A stretch of 64,000 nucleotides of DNA from Rana temporaria (lineage: Eukaryota > Chordata > Amphibia > Anura > Ranidae), in the NCBI RefSeq assembly GCF_905171775.1, contig NC_053499.1:79390315-79454314 (forward strand). The letters are read 5' to 3'. Shown here one piece after another: positions 54,577 to 64,000 of the stretch. The position numbers and the translations under genes are program-made. Under the pieces are notes generated by a model that worked only from the letters and a program-made list of their open reading frames with translations, was not told the origin of the DNA and did no database searches. Numbering within the stretch: the stretch's first letter is position 1; each line of letters begins with the position of its first letter.

Positions 54577-55074
54577 TTACATATTTTACCTTTTCCCTCT
54601 TAATTCATAGTGTGGTTCATTCTACTATTATATGTTTATATCATATAGGATTCTGGCGCATCTGCTCCTGATGAGTGGGGATATCCACGAAACGCGTCAA
54701 GCTATACCTGATGCCACAGCCACATTAGATATGATCTGTTATCCATATGCCTAATATATAACATCATTTATTCATATATTCTGTGAACACAGACACAGCT
54801 ATCGGGCAGGCAGCCTTGGCATTTTTAGGTCAGTTCATCGGTCATGTTTGTATAATTACATCAACTACTATTTATCCCTATGATTATGTTTTATGTCTGA
54901 ATTTACATGTACTTTTTTATCCATCATATTGTTACCTTGTGCAATTCAAATATGTATATATATGAAATATTGGTCTACTACAATTTTGTCATTAATAAAA
55001 TATTTTTTAACTACTCTCACCTCTGCATTTTGAAATTGCTTCATCTAAAGTCCCAACTCCCTTTCTTTATGTAC
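54577..55074 (+). repeat. Left direct repeat of the retrozyme-like element
   Basis: About 90% identical by eye to 58134-58622. It ends with AATAAAATATTTTTTAACTACTCTC, a possible polyadenylation signal, then TTTCTTTATGTA. Confidence 0.85.
54658..54714 (+). ncRNA. Hammerhead ribozyme-like motif with complete core (type I)
   Basis: Core CUGAUGA (54668-54674), stem II GUGGG-GAUA-UCCAC (54675-54688, last pair G-U), GAAA (54689-54692), then C-GC-G closing a minimal stem III, then UC, with predicted cleavage after C54698. Stem I has a proximal part (GCU 54665.. with AGC 54700-54702) and a distal five-pair part, GCAUC (54658-54662) with GAUGC (54710-54714), separated by internal loops. Such short stem III, long stem I hammerheads are known from Penelope-like elements. 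A C-A mismatch sits next to the cleavage site. Activity is untested. Confidence 0.75.
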
Positions 55075-56051
55075 CTGAACCAGGGATGGAGGCATTGGCC
55101 TGTGCCTCATTTAAAGTCCCACATTCCCCCCTTCTATGAATTATATAACAGGGATGGAAGCAATTTAAAAATTGGATCGTCAGTGTTCCCCTGCCATTCA
55201 TGTGTGAGGTCTGTTCCCCAGTGTTTATGTGCATCATGCAGGGCCCTTACATTGGGGACAGTCATATTATTTGCTTATTTGTGTATGCATTTATCAGTCA
55301 TGTAAATGATATTATTAATAGGCGGCATCCCCGGTCTGTTTCTCGTGGTTTCACATGACTATTCATTTCACGCCTACCACTTGGTCACGGTTATGTGCCT
55401 CTGGTTTACTGTGGTCTCGGTGGTGCTGATGTTTCTTCTTCGTTGCGGGAGTTGTGATGCGCTTTGTGGGTCCTCCCTCTCTTTCCTTTACACTTTGTGT
55501 TTGGGAGGATTGGGTGGGCGCCCCTTCGCGCATCTGCGCCACGTTCCGTGCGTCGTGCGCATGACATCATTTATGGCATCATTGCGCCGACGTAACATGT
55601 ACCAACTACGTGACCTTTGAAGGGGAAATCTGGCGCTGTTCATTGAGCGATAATTAGCTCAGGTGCGGACGCCTCCCCTCACAAGGCTCACATATGTGGC
55701 GTTGGTGGAGCATATATATGCCTCTCCGATTTGGAGCGAGCTGTCTGTACGGCTGGTCTCTTCTTGGGATCTCTGCACACCAGCTACCGTTGCTGGTGTC
55801 ACATGTCCACAGTACTGGGGTAAGTGTTCTCTGGGCTTGAGTCTATCTCGCTTGATGAGCCTTTTAGTCCTATCACACACCATATTTTTCCCTTCACTTG
55901 TAGTTTCTTTACTATATTATTTCACTATCCCCTATGAGTCTGGTGCATATTTAGTTCTAAGACATGGAAACTTTCCCCCTACACATAGGCACATTATTAA
56001 TTATTGCCCTTGGTCCCATTTCTATTATCACTTTAGATGTAGCCATAATTG

Positions 56052-56741
56052 GCCATATTCACGTAGAGCCACGTATCTTTATGCCGGCGTAGCACATCCC
56101 ATTTGCACTATGCCGACGTAACATAGTGAGGCAAGTACTGTATTCACAAAGCACTTGCTCCCTAAGTTACGTCGGCGTAGCGCAAATGGCCCGGCGTAAC
56201 CCCGCCTAATTCAAAATAGGCAGGTAGGGGGCGTGCTCCATGTAAATTACCCGTGACCCCATGTAAATGAGGGCCGTTGGTACGGCGCATGCGCACGCAT
56301 GCTCAGAATCAGGTCGCAAATACTCCTTGCTTTTAATGTGAACGTAACCTACGCCCAGCCCCATTCACGTACGCTTACGCAAAAAGGGTAAAATACGACG
56401 GCTGTTCTGTCGTCCATACCTTGCATGGGCTGCGCCATATTTTTGGTGGTTTATCTTTATGCCGGAAAAACGCCTTACGTAAACAGCGTATCGGGCGCAA
56501 GTACGTTCGTGAATCGGCGTATCTAGATCATTTGCATATTCTAGGCGTAAATCCACGCACACGCCCCTAGCGGCCAGCGTAAATATGCAGCTAAGATATG
56601 ACGGCGTAGAAGACTTACGCCGGTTGTATCTTAGCAACAGTGAAGCTTATCTCAGTTTGAGAATACGCTTATAGATACGACGGCGCGCATTCGGACTTAC
56701 GATGGTGTATCTACGCCATCGTAAGTGTTCATGAATCTGGC
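56052..56741. mobile_element. Foldback MITE, CpG-rich
   Basis: Ends GCCATATTCACGTA and CATGAATCTGGC, flanked by TAATTG (56046-56051 and 56742-56747). The interior contains many CGGCGTA / TACGCCG inverted motifs. It is related in style to 57532-58115 and 58738-59127. The 6-bp flank could include a 3-bp TAA target. Confidence 0.75.
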
Positions 56742-57531
56742 TAATTGTGTTTAATATCTATGAATTACTTGAAACAAATAAGTGATAGCGCTAGTATTAA
56801 CTAGTGCTGAGTGAGTACAGTGTGAGTGTTTAGTATAAATCATACACAGTGAGTATAAATAGCAACACTTATGAACAATACTAAGTCCAATGAGATGATG
56901 AAATGAGTTCCTTATGGGTTAAAACCCATATGCAGCCCTATGGTAATCAGCTGGCGTTTCCTCCTCAAAGCTTCTCATTAGACAGACAACGACCTTTCCC
57001 ATAAAAGATCCAAGCAGAAAAACTCCAATATAAAGGAAAAAAGAAAAAGAAAGAGGACAAGCCTCATAGTACAATACTGTATAGCAAAGGACAATGGACA
57101 AGAGACTACACCGACGGTATATGAACTCACAAAACCGCCGATTGACACAGGCTCTGAGTTAGATTGCCGCTCAGTGTGATGGTCTCCTCACTAGGATCGT
57201 AGTCCCGTCACATAGGCTCCTCCCCCACGCGTTCCGTCACTAGGCACGTGACTTAGTCATGGGTCTCTCCCTTACTATTCTAATTACTTATACTTCTAAT
57301 ACTTGTTCCTAGATATGTATGCCTGATGAGCTACAACTATCACTGTTGTCACAAAGAAATTATCCCCCTACCCATGCATTTCCCTACATCATCCGTTACT
57401 GCGGCCCTATATATCTCCACCTCAGCTCCTATGACGGGGTCGGTACCTTCGGCTCACCATGTACTAGTTACCACATGCTACATTTACTGCCCTTGTTGGT
57501 AAGTGTGGTTGGTCAACCATCTATAGAATAA

Positions 57532-58115
57532 GGCCCAGATTCTCAAAGGAGATACGACGGCGTATCTGAGTCTGAGCCGTTGTATCTATGCACCTGATTC
57601 TTAGAATCAGTTACGCATAGATTTGTATTAGATCCGACCGGCGTAAGTCTCTTACGCCGTCGGATCTTAACTGCATATTTACGCTGGCCGCTAGGGGCGT
57701 GTATGCTGATTTACGCCTAGAAATATGTAAATCAGCTAGATACACAAATTCACAAACGTACGCCCGGCCGACGCAGTACAGATACGCCGTTTATGTTAGG
57801 CTTTTCCCGGCGTAAAGTTACCCCTGCTATATGAGGCGTACATGCGGGGTACCAATGTTAAGTATGGACGTCGTTCCTGTGACGAATTTTGAAAATTTTA
57901 CGTTGTTTGCGTAGGTCGTCTGTGAATGGGGTTGGACGTAATTTACGTTCACGTCGAAACCAATACGTCCTTGGGGCGTACTTTGGAGCAATGCACACTG
58001 GGATAAAGCAGCATTTACGTGGGGTCACATAACATTTACATAACACACGCCCACATCTTCCACATTTGAATTAGGCGGGCTTACGCCGGCCTATTTATGT
58101 ACGTGAATCCGGGCC
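57532..58115. mobile_element. Foldback MITE, PIF/Harbinger-like TAA target
   Basis: Ends GGCCCAGATTCTC and GTGAATCCGGGCC; TAA at 57529-57531 and 58116-58118. 584 bp with paired GACGGCGTA and TACGCCGTC motifs. No coding capacity. Confidence 0.82.
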
Positions 58116-58133
58116 TAAGATTACAGAATACTA

Positions 58134-58622
58134 TTACATATTTTACCTTTACATTCTATATTAATAGTGTGGTTCATTCTACTATTATATGTTTATATCC
58201 TATAGGATTCTGTCGCATCTGCTCCTGTTGAGTGGAGATATCCACGAAACGCATCAAGCTATACCTGATGCCACATTAGATATGATCTGTTATTCATCTG
58301 CCTAATATATAACATAATTTATTCATATATTCTGTGAATACAGACGCTATCGGGCAGGCGGCCTTGGCATTTATAGGCCAGTTCATCGGTCATGTTTGTA
58401 TAATTACATCAACTACTATTTATCTCTATGATTATGTTTCATGTCTGAATTTACATGTACTTTTTTATCCATCATATTGTTACCTTGTGCAATTCAAATA
58501 TGTATATATATGACATTATTGTTGGTCTACTACAATTTTGTCATTAATAAAATATTTTTTAACTACTCTCATCTCCGCATTTTAAATTGCTTCATCTAAA
58601 GTTCCAACTCCCTTTCTTTATG
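58134..58622 (+). repeat. Right direct repeat of the retrozyme-like element
   Basis: Copy of 54577-55074; ends at the 12-bp target duplication. Confidence 0.85.
58215..58271 (+). ncRNA. Hammerhead-like motif, degenerate copy
   Basis: Same arrangement as the left copy, but the core reads CUGUUGA (A to U at 58228), and the triplet before the cleavage site is AUC (not GUC), which also breaks the stem III pair. Stems I and II are kept. By known hammerhead rules the core change should abolish activity. Confidence 0.7.
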
Positions 58623-58628
58623 TAGAAA

Positions 58629-60038
58629 ATTCAAAGGAACATTTCTCCAGCTTGCCATAGAGATTATTCTCTCTAAGGCCCTGGAGTACAGTGCGGACAT
58701 GGTTTCTGTGGACATGCACATTTTCCGAAAAGATATAGGGCCAGATCCACAAGGATCTGCCTATCTTTAGGCAGGCGTAGTGTTTCTAAGATACACTACG
58801 CCGCCATAACTTAGAGTGTATTTTCCGTATCCTGAAAGAATTTGCGCCGTAAGTTACGGCGGCGTAGTGTAACTGTGTCGGCGTAAGGGAGTGCAATTCA
58901 AATGGATAAGATGTGGGCGTGTTTTATGGTAATTCATCTTGACCCCACGTAATTGCCGCCACCTAGCAGCCAGCGAAAATATGCACCTAAGATCCGATGG
59001 CGTACTATGAGTCAGATCAAGCCCGCATCTTGTTTTGTGGATACAAAACAAAGATACGACGGGACATCTTAGAACTTACGTGGAGTATCAATAGATACGC
59101 CGGCGTAAGTTCTTTGTGGATCTGGGCTAAGAATGTCATCCAGATATATGACAACAAACTGGTACAGCAGGTCCCTGAAGATTTCATTGACAAAGTTTTG
59201 AAACATGACTGGGGCATTACACAACCAAAAAGGCATGACCAGGTAATCGTAATGGCCGTCTTGAGTGTTAAACGCAGTCTTCCATTCATCACCTTCTCGT
59301 ATTCGAATGAGGTTGTACGCCCTCTGAGATCCAACTTAGTGAAAATGGAGGCACCCCTCAACCTATCGAATAGCTCAGATATTAAGGGTAAGGGGTAACG
59401 ATTTTTAATAGTAACAGCGTTTAAGCCACGATAATAAATGCAGGGTCTCAAGGTACCATCCTTCTTGGCAACAAAAAAAGAACCCTGCTCCTGCAGGCGA
59501 TGACTATTTCTGGATGAAACCTCTCTCAAGATTTTCTGCGACATACTCAGACATGGCCTGGGTCTCTGGGATGGACAAAGGGTATGTACGACCCCTGGGC
59601 AGAGTTGCTCCAGAACACATCCCGGTAATCGCTATATGCAGTGGGAAGATCAGAAGATACCGATGTGGTAGCAACCAGAAGTCTCTCCTTGGGAGTCACC
59701 TTGGAAAGGCATGACGAGAAACATGAAGGACCCCAAGCCAGGATCTGCCCAGAGACCCAGTCCACATGGGGAGAGTGGAGCTGTAGCCAAGGAAGGCCCA
59801 ATACAATGGGGGTTAAGGCTTTGGGTAGGATGAGAAAGGATATCCACTCCTGGTGAAGAATCCCTATCGACATCCCAATAGGTAGTGTCTGGAAGCGAAT
59901 AGGGCCCCCTGGGAGAACAGTGCCATCAATTCCGGAGACTACTAGTGGCGTAGTGAGGGGTGAAAGGGTGAGCTTCATAGAAGAAGCAGTTCTCCAGTCC
60001 ATAAAGTTGCTGGCAGCCCCCAGAATCCAGATATGCAA
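58629..60038 (-). pseudogene. Gypsy protease and reverse transcriptase (N-terminal part)
   Basis: The protease region contains the Asp-Ser-Gly codons (near 60020), but a one-base shift follows immediately, so the continuous frame reads ILGAASNFMD. It continues through DGTVLPGGP and VLGLPWLQLHSPHVDW. The reverse transcriptase follows with FFVAKKDGTLRPCIYYRGLN, KNRYPLPLI and FTKLDLRG. Then, in another frame, come EGDEWKTAFNTQDGHYDYL and the catalytic YLDD at about 59140. The MITE 58738-59127 separates YLDDIL from FSENVHVHRNHV. At least three frame breaks make it inactive. Confidence 0.85.
58738..59127. mobile_element. Foldback MITE in the Gypsy reverse transcriptase
   Basis: Ends GGGCCAGATCCAC and GTGGATCTGGGC; the right flank is TAA (59128-59130) and the left is TAT/TATA, a decayed TAA target. 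Its removal rejoins the reverse transcriptase codons directly after the YLDD motif, which confirms the boundaries. The interior is CGGCGTA-rich. Confidence 0.82.
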
Positions 60039-60134
60039 GGGTCGATTAGGGAGAAGTGCTTACATGAAGGAACACCGGAAGAAGCATACGGGAAGGTGAT
60101 GTTTCTGGGTCCAATACTCCACCTTCTAAATGTA

Positions 60135-61085
60135 TTAGACCTGAGTGTTTCCTGGGCGAAGCGAGCAAGAGTCATGAAAGTGGCCCTTGCCTCCACAATA
60201 GAGACACAAGCCCAGAGTTCTGAGCCTAGCACATTCTTCGGGGGTTAGTCTGCTCCGGCCCAGCTGCATAGGTTCCTCAGCAGGCAGAGGATGGTCCACG
60301 GGATGAAGTGAGGGGAGCTCAGACTGGCTAAGACCTAGGGAGTGTTGGCGTCTTTTTTCTATGGACCTCTCCTGAAAACGAATATCAATCTGGTTGCATA
60401 GGGAGATGACATAGTCCAGACCGTCGGGGATGGTTCTTCCTGCTAATTTGTCTTTCACTCACTCAGAGAGGCCATGTAAAAATGTAGCGACCAGGGCCTC
60501 ATTGTTCCAGCTCAATTCAGCTGAGAGAATATGGAACTGAAGAGCATATTGTCCCACTGAATGGGATTCTTGGCGGAGACGTAGAAGAGCACTAGCCGCT
60601 GAAGAGGCCCGAGCCGGCTCCTCGAAGATGTTACGGAAGAGCTTCAGGAAGTCGGACAGGCTGGAAACTACTGGATCATTCTTCTCCCACATGGGGGCAG
60701 CCCAGGCTAGAGCTTCACCGGAAAGGAGGAAAATAATATAGGCTACCTTTGCCCGATCAGACAAGAAGTTTTGAGGCTGAAGCTCAAAATGAATGGTGCA
60801 CTGGCTAAGAAACCCCCCGCAGGCCTTGGAGTCTCCAGAAAAATGGATTGGAGGTGGTAGCTTCAGGGAATGCGACTCTGCGACTGGTGCGACAGGCGCA
60901 GCCGCTGATTGTACTTGGAGTTGCGGATTCGGGGTTCCCAACGAGGTCTGAAGCTGATCAAAGCGGGAAGCTAGATCCTGAAGGAAATGCATCACCTGAG
61001 TCTGATTAACTTCATGCGTCTCGAGTCTGCGAACAATGCCCTGTAATGGATCGTCTGTGGGGAGCGGCACGTCGGCCGGGTTCAT
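60135..61085 (-). pseudogene. Gypsy gag (sushi type) with one nonsense codon
   Basis: ATG at 61085 (MNPADVPLPTDDPLQGIV). The first 208 codons hold a coiled N-terminus and a retrotransposon capsid-like domain (FSGDSKACGGFLSQCTIHF, VAYIIFLLSGEALAWA). TGA at 60459-60461 interrupts the frame, which continues VKDKLAGRTIPDGLDYVI. It ends with a CCHC knuckle CLYCGGKGHFHDSC (about 60160). The layout matches sushi-class gag, the family that gave rise to mammalian PEG10/RTL genes. Apart from the single stop the frame is open. Confidence 0.87.
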
Positions 61086-61097
61086 TGCTATTCAAAC

Positions 61098-61713
61098 TGT
61101 CAGGCCACCTGTAGCCAGGTGACAGGTGCACCCCGTTGGGGTCAGGGATGCACCACAGGGTAGTGAACCCTATAGCTGACTGCTGCAATCAGAGAGGAAG
61201 CGTGAGCCCAAGATTCCCCAGGGCGCTGAGTCTAAGACCCAGCTTTGTGTTCACCAGAGCCTCTAGTGGTGAGGATGGCCTTCACTGCAGCTGGATCCAG
61301 GTCGTGACCCCTGGGATCCCCTAGGTCACGCTCCGCAGGGAGAGAGGGGAAGCAGCAACCAGGACAAGCGATAGTGATGGGTAAGCCGAGGTCAGGGCAA
61401 CAGGCAGACAAGGGTAACCGAGGGACAGGCAAAAGGTCAGGGTCACAGGCAAACAGGAGAAGTCAGGGAGGAGCCAAAAATGGTACACAGGAAGGTAAAC
61501 GTAGCACACTGCAGACAGGAACTTAAGCTAACAACAAGGTTGAACAGCAAAGCAGACCTGCAGTGCAACAGTTAATATAGACTTCCTGGGATGGCCTGGG
61601 GTGGGGCCATACAGAAAGGAGAGATAATAAAAAGGCAGCCAGAAGAGGGTCAGGCCTCTAATGGACACATGAGGAGAAGGTAAGCTGCCAGACATTATTG
61701 CATGTCCATGACA
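61098..61713 (-). repeat. 5' LTR of the sushi-type Gypsy element
   Basis: 616 bp, TGTCATGG...CCTGACA on the minus strand. It begins right at the point where the CR1/L2-like frame (INNLE) is interrupted. No second LTR is in the window. The T/C-rich coding-strand sequence CCTGTTTGCCTGTGACCCTG is typical of minor repeats inside the LTR. Confidence 0.78.
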
Positions 61714-62205
61714 CTCCAGGTTGTTTATGAACAAATTAAACATGATTGGTCCCTACACAGAACCCTGGGGGACCCCACTTCCTGCCCCTGAACATTCTGA
61801 TTATTTCCCATTCATCACCACCCTCTGAACTCGCCCTTGTAGCCAGTTTTCAATCCATGTACTCACCCTATGGTCCATGCCAACGGACCTTACTTTGTAC
61901 AGTAAACGTTTATTGTGAACTGTGTCAAATGCTTTTGCAAAATCCAGATACACCATGTTGATGGGCCTTCCTTTATCTAGATGGCATCTCACCTCCTCAT
62001 AGAAGGTTAATAGATTGTTTTTTCAAGAACTATTCTTCATGAATCCATGATGATTACTGATAGTGATACATTTTCCTTACTAAAATCTTGCATATAGTCC
62101 TTTATCACTCCCTCCAAGAGATGTCATGCTATTGATGTTAGGATAACTGGTCCGTAATTCCCAGGAATGTATTTTGGCCCTCTTTTTCGTGGAATAATCT
62201 AATGT
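61714..62205 (-). pseudogene. CR1/L2-like LINE reverse transcriptase fragment
   Basis: The minus-strand frame reads NYGPVILTSIA, then HLLEGVIKDYM, NLLTFYEEVRCHLDKGRP, MVYLDFAKAFDTVHNKRLL, WIENWLQGRVQRVV, SGVPQGSV and GPIMFNLFINNLE before the Gypsy LTR. YLDFAKAFDTV is the first catalytic motif; the YADD motif lies beyond the break and is lost. Several stops are present. This is an old LINE copy that served as target for the Gypsy element. 62206-62535 shows nothing recognisable. Confidence 0.87.
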
Positions 62206-62543
62206 TAGAAAGAGTTGCATAGTAAAGTAATAATACTTAAATTGTAGATAAGAAAATAACGTATGTTTAGTCAATCATTTATTAACCTAAAACTCCTCAA
62301 AAGAATGGAATTTATGGGGCACTGGGTTAATAAGGTGCCATAACTGAAACATAGTGGCCTGTGCCCATGGCATCATTTGCTCATAGGACAGGCTATCAGG
62401 TTGCTCGGGGTTATACAGAACATTAGTCAAGAGTGAACTTGGAGAAGGAGAATATTACAGTTTACACTTTTTCCAGACCAAGACTATAAAAAGCATAGGA
62501 GACAAGCATAAATGTTTCAAAGATCTGTGCACTATATATTGAC

Positions 62544-63596
62544 TAGATATGTGCATTCCCGTTCGTACGAATGTTATTTTCGTACGAAAATGTTCATTTT
62601 CGTACCCGCAGAATAATGTGTACATACGAAAAAATTTAAGCACCAAAATACGAAAACGACAGGATTACGAATGAGTCGCATAACGAACAACCGCAAATAC
62701 GAACGAACGATCAGACGAAAATACGACAAAATGGAAACGGCATAAGAACGAATATGACATCTATAACAAAAGACTTGCATTCTGTATTTTGTTTGAATCT
62801 TTGTTCTGTTCGTATTTTGATTTTCAGTCGTATGTTCATATGACATCTAACAAAAGATTTTCATTCTGTATTTTGTTTGAATACTTTTTCTGTTCGTATG
62901 TTCATATGACATCTTATAACAAAAGATTTGTATTCTGTATTCTGAATTCCTTTTTTCTGTTCGTAATTTGGTTTCAAAATACAGAATGCAAATCTTTTGT
63001 TATAAGATGTCATTTTCGTTTTTTTTGAATGAACAGTGAGTGTAGTTAGTTAGTGAAGCAGCTTCTCTTTTGTGCTGAGTACAGTAGTACAGTAAAGCCA
63101 AATACACTTTTCTGTGGATTTTCGTCTGAAGGGAGAGATCAGTTGGCCAGACTTTTGAACCTGGAACCCAAAAATGGTTTTCTGATGGAGTTTAAAAACG
63201 AACGTTCGGTAAAAGGATCGTTTTTATGTTTGTTGTTAAAAAAGTCTGACCAAGTGTATGGGGCTTAACAATAGTTAATATGGATGAGCCGCGTGTTGAA
63301 AGTGCCGCGAATCCCGCAATATATTTACGAAAGTACAAAATGACGAAAATTCACGAAAATTATTGTCTAACAAGTAACGAACATGAATTAAACAGAATAA
63401 CGAACCATCCCGCATGTACGAAAATAAAACGGTAACCAAAATCCGAAACGATCGGAATACGAAAAAATTGTGTCTTACGAAAAACGAACGGGAACGAACA
63501 GGAAAACGGGCGTCTTACGAAAAACGAACGGGAACGAACCTACGGAACGATACGAAACAGAACAAAAAAAAGATTTTTTTTCTGTGCACATGTCTA
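62544..63596. mobile_element. Non-autonomous hAT-like element with 8-bp duplication
   Basis: Ends TAGATATGTGCA and TGCACATGTCTA form 12-bp inverted repeats with one mismatch. A perfect 8-bp duplication ATATTGAC lies at 62536-62543 and 63597-63604. The interior is dense in ACGAA / TTCGT words in opposite orientations on the two sides, and AAAAGATTTGTATTCTGTATT-type blocks repeat near 62770-63010. No transposase. Confidence 0.85.
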
Positions 63597-63639
63597 ATAT
63601 TGACAGGACTTTATTTCTGTCCATTGGTTTAAAGCATAT

Positions 63640-64000
63640 TGAGTAAGGATTGTGTGGGGGTCCCTCCAAAATTCATATCAGGCTCTTAAGGTATGCTATG
63701 AATATTAAAGGGATCCCCCCAGAATCCATAACAGACCCTTCAAGTCTGGTATGAATTTTAAGGGGAACCCTGCGCCAAAATTCAAAAAAAAAATGGCGTA
63801 GGGGTCCCCCCAAAAATCAATACAGACCCTTATTCGAGCATGCAACCTGGCAGGCCACAGGAAAAGATGGGAGAAAGAGAGTGCCCCCCTCCTGAACCAT
63901 TCCAGTCCACATGCCCTCAACATAGGGAGGGTGCATTGGGGTCTGACAAGAGCCTCATCCCCACAACCCTTGCCCGGTGGTTGTGGAGGTCTGCTTGTGG
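63640..64000. repeat. Foldback family copy 3 (left arm only, runs off the window)
   Basis: Shares with 13860-14220 the order GGGGGTCCCTCC, AGACCCTTCAAGTCTGGTATG, AAAAAATGGCGTAGGGGTCC, CTCAACAT and CAACCCTTGCCCGGTGGTTG. The right arm would lie beyond 64000. Confidence 0.82.

Larger units (their letters stand above)
54567..58622 (+). mobile_element. Retrozyme-like / Penelope-related element with hammerhead-bearing direct terminal repeats
   Basis: The 4,056-bp insertion in the Gypsy reverse transcriptase has a perfect 12-bp duplication TAGAAAATTCAA (54555-54566 and 58623-58634). Long direct repeats lie at 54577-55074 and 58134-58622. Each contains a hammerhead ribozyme-like motif and ends TCCCTTTCTTTATGTA. 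The interior (55075-58133) has no recognisable ORF; it contains two later MITEs (56052-56741 and 57532-58115). Hammerhead motifs in direct terminal repeats are known in Penelope-like elements and in plant and animal retrozymes. The target duplication suits target-primed insertion. I assign it to that class by structure only. Confidence 0.75.
53546..61713 (-). mobile_element. Sushi-type Ty3/Gypsy retrotransposon, 3'-truncated and interrupted
   Basis: Order on the minus strand: 5' LTR (61098-61713), gag (61085-60135), protease and reverse transcriptase (60038-58629), reverse transcriptase/RNase H (54554-54018), integrase start (to 53546). The 3' LTR and most of integrase are missing. It is interrupted by a MITE (58738-59127) and by the 54567-58622 element. 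The gag start lies only 12 bp after the LTR with no TGG-type PBS, compatible with the self-priming known for the Tf1/sushi group. At the outer side it interrupts a CR1/L2-like reverse transcriptase. Confidence 0.85.

Noticed and set aside
55306..55620. A 104-codon ORF with hydrophobic segments inside the retrozyme-like element
   Set aside because: No family resemblance, no supporting context, and the length is compatible with chance.

Overview
This 64 kb window looks like intergenic DNA from a large, transposon-rich vertebrate genome, most likely an anuran amphibian of the true-frog type. That assignment is inference, based on the mixture present: two L1-like LINEs, hAT, PIF/Harbinger and piggyBac DNA transposons, a DIRS tyrosine-recombinase fragment, Penelope-like GIY-YIG and hammerhead-ribozyme sequences, a sushi-type Gypsy element, and many foldback MITEs. 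I recognised no host protein-coding exon, no genuine tRNA or rRNA gene and no bacterial feature. Almost everything is transposon inserted into transposon.

Layout. 1-10.2 kb: a decayed hAT transposase whose 3' subterminal 129-bp repeats are split by a full-length L1-like LINE (L1-A, minus strand, 18-bp target duplication). 10.5-13.1 kb: a Harbinger segment with a three-exon Myb/SANT-like gene that is open across both predicted introns, a HARBI1-type transposase fragment, and two related hAT MITEs. 13.2-23 kb: palindromic repeats, a tRNA-derived SINE, a Penelope GIY-YIG remnant and several foldbacks. 24-26.4 kb: a second Harbinger Myb gene cut by a solo LTR and followed, in a splice-compatible frame, by a DIRS tyrosine-recombinase domain.

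28.1-41 kb: a three-level nest. A hAT-like element (8-bp target duplication) contains a 35-bp minisatellite. Inside it sit a second L1-like LINE (L1-B) with both ORFs open, and a 4.46-kb non-autonomous LTR retrotransposon whose internal ORF is dominated by Gln-Pro-Val and Leu-Asp-Asp-Pro repeats. 41.9-53.2 kb: a piggyBac element whose transposase is split by another non-autonomous LTR retrotransposon. That LTR element has a PBS matching a leucine tRNA and carries a MITE in one LTR.

53.2-62.2 kb: a SINE, then a broken sushi-type Gypsy element on the minus strand that is itself inserted in a CR1/L2-like LINE fragment. The Gypsy reverse transcriptase is interrupted by a Harbinger-like MITE and by a 4.06-kb element. 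The latter has long direct terminal repeats, each carrying a hammerhead ribozyme-like sequence; one copy retains the complete core. 62.5-64 kb: a 1,053-bp non-autonomous hAT-like element and the start of a third copy of the palindromic family.

The most notable items are the hammerhead-bearing, retrozyme-like element, the repeat-rich LTR element, the apparently intact L1-B, the spliced Harbinger Myb gene, and the LTR-ATG-SANT-recombinase arrangement. All alignments were made by eye, so boundaries may be off by a few bases.
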